From: Stichopus chloronotus
Lineage: Eukaryota > Echinodermata > Holothuroidea > Aspidochirotida > Stichopodidae
Assembly (NCBI GenBank): GCA_021234535.1
Contig: SFZH01000008.1
Span: forward strand, 8,440,897 to 8,504,896
Reading direction: 5' to 3'
Length of the DNA: 64,000 nucleotides
The notes under the pieces were generated by a model. That model was not told the origin of the DNA, did not search any database, and was given only the letters and a program-made list of their open reading frames with translations. Below, in pieces: positions 43,701-52,700 of this stretch (its first letter is position 1; the number at the start of each line of letters is the position of its first letter). The position numbers and the translations under genes are program-made.

Positions 43701-46700
43701 AATTTGCATAATATTGAAAGATGTCCCAAGGACATCAAAGTCAGTTTTTGGTATCGATTTGTCCAAATATTTACAAAAATTAGTTTCCATTTAGTTTTAA
43801 TCTACGTGTCATGACCTCTTAAAGGGAACAGATGGCTCAAGGTGTGGATCACATTACTGGCGTTGGATAAAAACGTTGCATCCATGGCGAGTTCGAACAC
43901 ATTTTCTTGTGTGAAACACCCTTCTCGGCGTAATCAACAGATGAAATTCTGATGTGATGATGGTTGGATTGAGGGATGAATGCTTCACCAGCATCTGGTT
44001 ATTTCAAACAGAAGCCACGATACTCGTAAAACTGCAGACAACTGACGGGTCTTTAACCTTGCTTTCCCCTCGCTTTCACTAGGCTGCCCACATTTCACTC
44101 TGTGACATATTATGTCTCAGTCTACAGCTTATTGAGCTCTTTAGAGGCCAAGGACTTTGTGTCTAGAACAGCTCTGGGCAAAATATCCTGACAAGCTTTT
44201 TGGTTTTATTGGTTGGATACTTTCTCAATATTGTTTTGCTGCAGTGTAAAATTAGAAGAAACGAAAGGTACTTTATAAGCATGATTCGTAACGCAACTGA
44301 AACAACAAAGTGCCTGAACTCAGGAGCACTTAGGGTTAACTTTTTTTTCCCTTTTTTGTTAAGATCATGATTTAAATTAACCAAATTGATTTAAATCAAT
44401 ATATCCATTTAAATAAAAATCATTACTTAAATTATGATTTTAGATTTTAATTGGCTAGATTTAAATCAAACAACCCTCCTCAGAAGTGGGTCAAACAGGG
44501 TCGGGTGCTTAAGATCCAATACAGAATAACATCTCCCGAATACTGAACACTTGCTAACTCTGACACTCAGCAGGTTACTATCAATACATTTTATATATTC
44601 CTACTTTGATTGGTCTACTTTGGTGGGTATCTTGAAAATCGCGACTGAAATTTGCAAGTTAACCTGTGGAGATGTTCAAAATGAGTATTTTTGCCAATTA
44701 GAAGGTGAGATAAAAAAAAAAAAAAAAATGGAACAGAAAAAAACCATCTGCCCCCTCCCTTCTAACTCCTTCCCCCTGTGATCTCTTCGCACATGAGCTT
44801 CACTGGTGGTCATGCATTATATCTTGATGGTCTATGGATAACACACTGAAAGGATATATGTAAACTTCCAATTACATTCTTCGTACGATGTAGTTTAACA
44901 TATATCACCTTTCACCTCAAAATTTCAGCTGAGAGAGCTGTGGACATGACTGTGCACTTACGAGACTTTTTTAAAGGTATCCCAGACTCTTTTGTGTTCG
45001 AGCTCCGTCTTCTTAAATTTCCTTTTGAAAAATGGAAGATGATTTTGCGATCCTGCTGAAAATTCCTTAAATAAGCCTAGCCAGCTCAGATGTTCAACTC
45101 CCTGAAAGGGAAAAAAGAAGAAAAAAAACGATGGACGTAAAAAATGAAAGCAGCCTGATTGAGTTCACGCGTGGTAAGGCACGTAATCCACAAATTTAGA
45201 TACAATGTTAAAAATGCACATGGTACATGAAAAATTGCACCAAAACGTACTGTACAAAAGATTCGTGCAAAGTCGGGAAATCCCTTCCTCCGAAATCTGA
45301 GGTTGGAGAATCTCTACCGCAAATTAGGAATCCCTCAGCAGTCTCTGATAGACGACTAAATGATTTCTTAAAACGTGAACTGTTTAAAAATGAGGCAATT
45401 TTCAGAAAAATTCTTAAAAAACACAGCACAAAGAAAACATTTTTGTTTTTCATATTTTCCTCTATACGCTTCATTGCAAGTTTTGGAAAGAGGTTATGCT
45501 TGTCAATTAGAGTTCAAAGCGATGAACTACTATCCATCTTTTTGACTGTTGATGTCAACCTGCCGATTGGACATCACAAAAGTGTACTTAAATATCCTTA
45601 CTTCAAGTATATGAGCAGAATGTGTACAAGTTGCAATGGAAAGCACACACTGAACAAACTGAAAAACAGCACGGAAACGTCTCAATATTCTTTTGAAGGA
45701 AGAGGAACCTGTGATTGTAGGAGATGATCTCTGGAGATTATGAGTCAGTGGATGAAGATCCTCCGGAGGCATTGCAAGCTTCTGTAGAATAATGAGCTGT
45801 ACAGTAGGTGAGTGAAGTACATGACTATACCACTGCACTATACGACCACCAGCTCTGAAAGTCATTGTATGGGAATTGTGGTGAGATGCAATTGTAGAAC
45901 AACAATAGGGGTGACATCCTAGATTTGTAAAAATTTCATCAGGTATCAAATCCACTTCTCCTGGTTTTCTATTGAAAGAGTAACTTAAATTTCTCAAGCA
46001 AGGTTTCCCCCTTGGAAATTGGTAGTGTGTATAAAACAGCAAAAAAAAACTTGAAACGGTCATTACTCAACACCTCTGTAGAATGACAGCCTACCAATCT
46101 GAAAAATTGTTCAAGATTGAGCATTATTTTGTTGTGTGTACAAACAGTAACTAATTATAAAAACACCATTACAGCAAAAACTTAGTTGCTTGTGTTTTGT
46201 TCTCAGTTCAGACAATCTAGCATGGGAAGTGGATTGTCCCAAGGAAAACTTAGAATTATCATCGGAATCAGGCTTGCATAGCGCGCGATTACAGTCCATT
46301 GCAACTGCAACCACAGGTGACCACATCCTTGGAATCCCATCTTCAATCCCTGCGATGAGCAGCTTGAAAAATCAAAACATTGAGACTATGGATTTTGCTG
46401 TTTGAAGATCAAGAGCATTTTCGTTGCCAGGGCCTTAGCTAGCCATGCCTGACATGTCATCATTGAAATGGCCAGATTGAAATGAGGATGGACCACATAC
46501 AAGGTGAACGGCCCCCGAGATGGCAGTCAACAAAATATGCTTCGCCAAGCCCTAAATTGTGTGTAAAATCAGACAAAAGCCTGACCAGAATGTATCTTTA
46601 TTCACTGCTATATCAAATCAGCTTAAAATACACAGGGTACCTTTGTCTCATCCCAGTAACTTACGACAACATCTTCCAATTGACAGCAAAACTCAGAAGT

Positions 46701-49700
46701 TTGTGATCATTATAAATGAAATGATAATATGAAAAAAAGAAAAACATTTTCATCATTTGCTGTAACTTCTTTAATTTGATTTGTAAATGATTTAATTTGG
46801 TGATTTTCAAATCACTTTTCTTTTGCATTCATTTGTCTTCTTTCAAGATGTACTTCACCATCCTCCTGCTATTTTTGCACCTCTGTGGGGTTAAGCTTTC
46901 ACCTTTGAGCATGCCCAGACTGGCTCTAAGATAGGGCCCCTGGATCCACCCCATGAAAACACAGTGCTGGTGTCCTACTGTAGGCACCAGTGTGAGACCC
47001 CCTTTTTTCTAATATCCTTGCTTAACATTCTGCTTCATATGACTACTAGTTGATTGACTATAATGTGATGGTTAATTGAAAAGGTCTTAGTTTGTAAGCT
47101 ACTGTAACAAGTGTGTGCAATATTTGAAAAAAATTGATAATTCCAAGAAAATGCATACTAAGTTTGGTGTACGACCATAAAATTTTGACATGAAGTCCAA
47201 GAAGTCTTTCCACGAAAACTTTGTTCATGCCGGGGGGGGGGGGGGGAATTTCTAGCTGTTAGAATAATCTGGAGAAAAGTCGAATCACACTTTTACATTG
47301 CAGAGCTACATGTATGTCATTAATGAATCAACAGGCAGCTCCAATGACAGGCAAGTTAAGGAGCTCTATGAGAAACAGAGGGAACATAAACGTCATCACA
47401 TCAAGGGTAAAGTTCAACATCTATGGCCCCACGGTTGTATAAATTTGGTCAAGTGGTCTTTAATAAATTAAAAAGCTTTGTATATGATTTACATGATGAG
47501 AGAATTGGAATGGTTGAAGTCAGCCAGAAATACAAACAGAAGAGAAATATTGCAGTTTCACCCTGTGGGAGGTGTAAACTGTATCAAAGACTTACTGACC
47601 TTGACATTTATTTTACAACCAAAAAATGTCTGAAAAAGTTCTGTTTTTTTAATTACTGTAAAATCAAGTCAATTCTGAATAGGTTTTTTTTTTCCCCTGC
47701 AAAATGGCATCAAATGACCAGTTGTCACAACCCTCTCTATACAGGAACCCTAATTATAATCAACAAACTTGTTTATACACATATCACATGTTCTGTATCT
47801 AACTGACAGAAAGGAAGCAAATTTCGTCAATTTCGTCATGTCAAGTCAAATGGTGAGTGATGTATACATGTTTCAATGACTTACAGTGTTCCGCTAAAGG
47901 GTGTCCAGAATGAAATCAACAAAATTTCAAATGAGTGACCAAAGGGCGTAAAAACACTGCAACAATTTTCATTTGTTTGTTTCTTTTTGGAAAAATATGC
48001 TACCCCATCACAAAACAAGATGAAATTTTAATTGCCGACAGTTCGGGTGGATCAACCAGTTTAAAGCGGCCAATCCAATGCACTGTGGAAAGAGAAGAAA
48101 GTCAATTTTGCAGCCCTGATACTTTGTTTTTAGTCCCTTCTAACATTTCCTGGAGTTTCACCAGACGGCACAATATCCAGAATGAGATGGCCTACATCTA
48201 CAGATTAAACATCTCTTCACTGCAGTACTTAAAAAGCCAATTAAACAATCTCTTAAAAGTCTTTAAAATACCGGCAGCTACACACAGCTCCGGAACCACT
48301 TAGCATTTTCCACAGGCAGGTTTCTTTTTGAATTCATGTTCAAACACTGTTGACAGCTGTTCAGCGTGTTCCCACTTTTCAGTTTTTGTTACTCTGCCTG
48401 TCTATCTGTCTGTCTGCAATCCAGTTAAATTAACTTAAATTTCCAGAAACGGTCATGTGATATTTGACAAACAAATGCCGGACGACACCTGATTCTCCGT
48501 AAAAACTTTCCTATCCAATATCTCCTCCTCTCCAGGCGGACAGAACCGGCAGTTCCTTCCATGCAAATTTTGAATTTTGATGATTCCTCGGCCTCCTTCC
48601 ATTTTTTTCCCCAATGGCTTGTGCAAACACTTTCTGCCCGAGTTGAAGCCCCGCCACTTGAGAGGTACTTGGCAGTTTGCACACGGGATCAATAACAGAC
48701 TAAGTAATGATGTTGTGTGGAGCAAAAGAGCCTGCAACGTTTCTTCAAGAGTGCCACGACACCTACGTGCTTTGAACTATAAGACGTTGAGGGAGACCGA
48801 AAGTGACGATGGAAAAGAAAGACTAAAGAACTGAACCGATGGTAGAAGTCAGCGGACACTACACTCGAAGGGATCAACCTTAAACATTGGTTATCGATTT
48901 ACTTTGCAGTTTAACAAAGCAAAATCTCAGAGAACGGGAGAATTATGCGGTACAAAAAAAGAAACAAACATGGACGTAAAATATCATGTTCGAAATGTGA
49001 CAAAATTGCCCTGAAATGTGATAAGCAGAATCTGTAATGGTTCATGACTTTGGTATTACAGGGTTTCCATTTGCATAACGTTGACTTACATACAGTACAT
49101 AATACATCTTGAAACACATGAGAGCCAACTACGGTGATGGGAAAAAGCCAAATATGGAGATGGGAAACAACAAATCTATGTTGAACTGACGACATCTTTG
49201 CCAATTCCTAGCAACTTCTCCTCTCTCCATACTGTACCAGGTGAATACCGAATGAAGTCACAATTTTAAGAAAGATTAATCCGTAGATAGAGTTTTCACA
49301 AGATCAACTCATGAACTCCTTGCACATGCTATGACAAAATGGGTGGGAAGCGCTAGTCCAGTAAATTAGACCGAATGGCGCTAACAGAGGTGGTGCTAAA
49401 GGTTACCAGCATTCTTGACACAGTAGATGGTAGTGCAGATCTATGTTGTGTTAAAACAGGTAAGTGAGGCATGAAGTATATGACAAACAAATATTCAACA
49501 ATATCAGAGTGATTGTACATTTCAAAGGTTTCTTTTCTGGACATTGACTTACCTTCAACAAAAGCTATTTTTCTTTCTATTCTTCCTGTACCTTCTCCTT
49601 CCTGTGCACTTTCCAGAGAAAGTTGACACACTTGCATTGTATGCACAGATAAATATATGCATTTCACCCTCAGGACAAACTCCTTTGCTGCCACCATTCA

Positions 49701-52700
49701 GAAATACTATTCCAAACATCATAGTTTTTAACTTTTGAGATATACACCAGTGGGGAAAAAACACCGATCAAAACCGTTCATTTTATTTCAAATTTGAAGA
49801 CAAATTTCCTGGGAATTCCTTCCCCTTTTCTTCAACGAATCTCCTTCTACCTTTTTTTCCTTTCTTTTTTTTTTCTCTTTTTTTGTGAATGATTCTCATG
49901 ACTTACTTAATGATGATAAGGTGCTATACAGAAGACTTAAAAGGTTCAATTGGCTTCACAAAGGTTCAAGTGGCTTCACCAACGATCACGATGACTTAGA
50001 CGTTAGGGCCTTCCAGAGGGAAACTGCCGGCTTTGATTAAAAAAAAAAATTCCGGCCACTGAACGGTTGAAAAAAACAAAAGCAGAATATAAACAGAAAG
50101 CAAAACAAAAAGTAGGTCCTAAAGGTTTGGCAAAATTAATACAGTTCACAGACTTTCAGCATTTTAAGTAAGTACAGCACACTGTGGTACTAAATGTGTA
50201 CAAGGACCTCATGAATGGATAAAAACTTCGTCGTCAGCCAGTCCTGACAGAACCCTGATACTTTCAATTACAGCATATAATTGAGTCAAACATTTCACTA
50301 AAAACAAGGCTGATGGAACACTTCTTCCAAACATGCAAAAAGTGCGGGATTTCAAAAGCTGACAAAAAAAGAGTGCCATTCTTTGGAAGAATTAATTTGT
50401 GACATATAAGCTTAAAGGGAAATAGGTGTTTCTTTTGCAGGAAACAGTGACATTTTTAAAACCAATGTTTGTGAGCACAGAACGATAGATCACTTAAAAT
50501 AAGAAAGGGCAGTGGCCTTCTTTTCCAGAAACAAGTTGCTCAGAAATAGGGCTGCTCAACCATAATTTGTTCACCCAGACTTAAAAAAAAATCAAATGAT
50601 GCATCTTCCACTACTCATCACTTGCATAATGTTTTGAGGGAATAAAGCAATCACACATGTTTATTGATGAGACTGAATCAGGTTTCACAATGGTCAAAGT
50701 TATTTCCTTGTATTTCCCTTTAAAGGCCAAGTTATGCATCTAGAAAAGAGTTAACTTTCATTCCTAAGTTGCAGAGTGAGTTCCTGAATTGTAATCCGCT
50801 GGAACTGTGTTCATCTACTGACTTTTCAAAGGTTGAGGAAAAGGCAAAATGCAACACCCAGACAAAATCTGAAGAGCATGCGTCAGCGCCCGAACTTACG
50901 CTTGCTATCCACACAAAAGCCTTGGATTCCTGGACAAAAAAAAAGTCGTGAACACTTCTTTAGAAATATTTGTAATGTACATTCTACATGCCAGGCCTGC
51001 AGTCCAGTGGTTTCATGGAGAAATAAAATACAAACAGTTGTTAAATACTTTGTGATTGGTTTGATGTTTAACCAGCCAATCACAACTCACGACACATTCA
51101 ATGCAACTTTTATGTGTAAACATCCTCACGTGTACTTTTGTCAATAGACTTGCCCCACTGAGTTTGTGTTATGTTCACGGGGGGGAGTATTCCATACACG
51201 TGTCGACAAAAGGTTCCTTCCAGTTCAGTACGGGGAGCAATTTTTATCATGACTACTACTTTTCACGAAGTTACAGGGTACTTTATGGCCCTGCGTTTTG
51301 TCTAGGCGCTGATCATGACCAGTAATTGCCACACCACCCGCCTTGGAAGCAAACATACTACCCAAGGTGGGCATTAAAATCTCCTCCTTGAATTGTGTTG
51401 TTGGTGACAGATAGCCCACCTGCAGAAAATAATCACCTCTGTGAAAGTACAAAGCTATCAAATCAGAATATATGCAGATAAGTAAATCAAAAAGGGCCAC
51501 AAATGATTTTCTTCTGCCATAAATATTTGGCAACTTTAGTTGTAGCAAACATAACTGATGTAACGCTGACAGCAACACATCAGTACATGACCATACAGGG
51601 AGTTGATATTTGTCATGTAGTAACTCCCTGGTATGCAAGAGTTTGAGCTGAGAACATTCTTCAAAATTTTAACCATATCAATTTAAAATGACTCATAAAA
51701 AGTATAAAGGTAGTACTGAAATTATTTTGATTTTAGATTTTTATTTTTTGCAATTTGTGACAATGCATGCAAAGTTCTGGACATGAGCAAAGATTTTCCA
51801 AAGGGGGAAAGGGACACTCACTCCCCTTCGATCCCTCCCCCAGGACAGGGGTCAGTCACGGCGACCAGCTCAGAGGAAAGCACCCGGACAAACTTTGGAC
51901 CTGCAGAGAGAACACTGCGATCTGCAGGGTGTGGGTCTGAAAAGTAACACTGTAAAGTGCTGTATGGGTTACCATATACCTCTAAGCTGAAAGTGGGGAC
52001 ATACAGTAGCTTTTGGAGACTGATCCGGGGAAGGGGTTACCCTTGCTGAGCCACCAAAAACTTTCAAGGAGCTTAGTGTAGACCATGCTGCTGAAGTGAT
52101 CAACTTGTGATGCAGATATGGTATTAAAGCAAATAATTTTTGGACTGCACTTGCAAGAAAGAAGCATACAGAATACTACAGGTAGGCCTTCATTCAGTTT
52201 CGAGAAAATATGGAAGGTTCATCTTAGCAGATGGGATGCACACTTTTTTTTGAAAAAAAAAAAAAAAAGGAGCAATGCCAATTAACCAGACGAAAAACCC
52301 TTGATGACTCTTAAGCAGGTTGATAAACCTAACCTTCACGCTGTATGAAATGACTGCCTTCCTTATTAAAGGGGAAAAAAAAAAACGTAATGGCTTTAAC
52401 AGACATTACCCCAACCAAAGCTAACGTAAAACGATATTGCAAATTTCATCAGATACAGTTTTCAATAAAGTAGGGGGCTATGTTGAACTTTGTTGAGCAT
52501 GTACAATTTTGCTGTACTACTGCCAAGCATATGGTACCAACTTGTTTGTTTTTTTTTTTTTCTGTTCGACAGACTCTCTAAACAAAAACATGACATTTAA
52601 TGTTGACATATGACTCCATGGACCACAGCATCAATAGTGCAAACTAAAAGCAACCGCGGTGCGATTTATGACAACAGAACTCTATGCAGATGGCACTTTT

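Larger units (their letters stand above)
41081..44961 (-). other. 3.9-kb intron b-c
   Basis: Dominated by the foldback element at 42271-43827 and the AT-rich TGATTTAAATCA block at 44364-44470. 41081-42270 and 43828-44360 hold short homopolymers (A at 41768-41781, T at 41872-41886) and no recognised gene; a 24-bp direct repeat cctgagataatcaaccttcc occurs at about 41636-41690. Confidence 0.7.

Noticed and set aside
45227..46063. Overlapping open frames of 166 (plus) and 177 (minus) codons, the longest in the window
   Set aside because: No recognised domain, no start or splice context, low-complexity FLFFIF and SSS stretches, and frames of this size are expected by chance in 64 kb of six-frame sequence.
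48425..48834. Overlapping open frames on both strands near 48.5 kb as a possible extra PDE9 linker exon
   Set aside because: Exons a and b already join in phase and the peptides show no similarity to PDE9 or another family I know.
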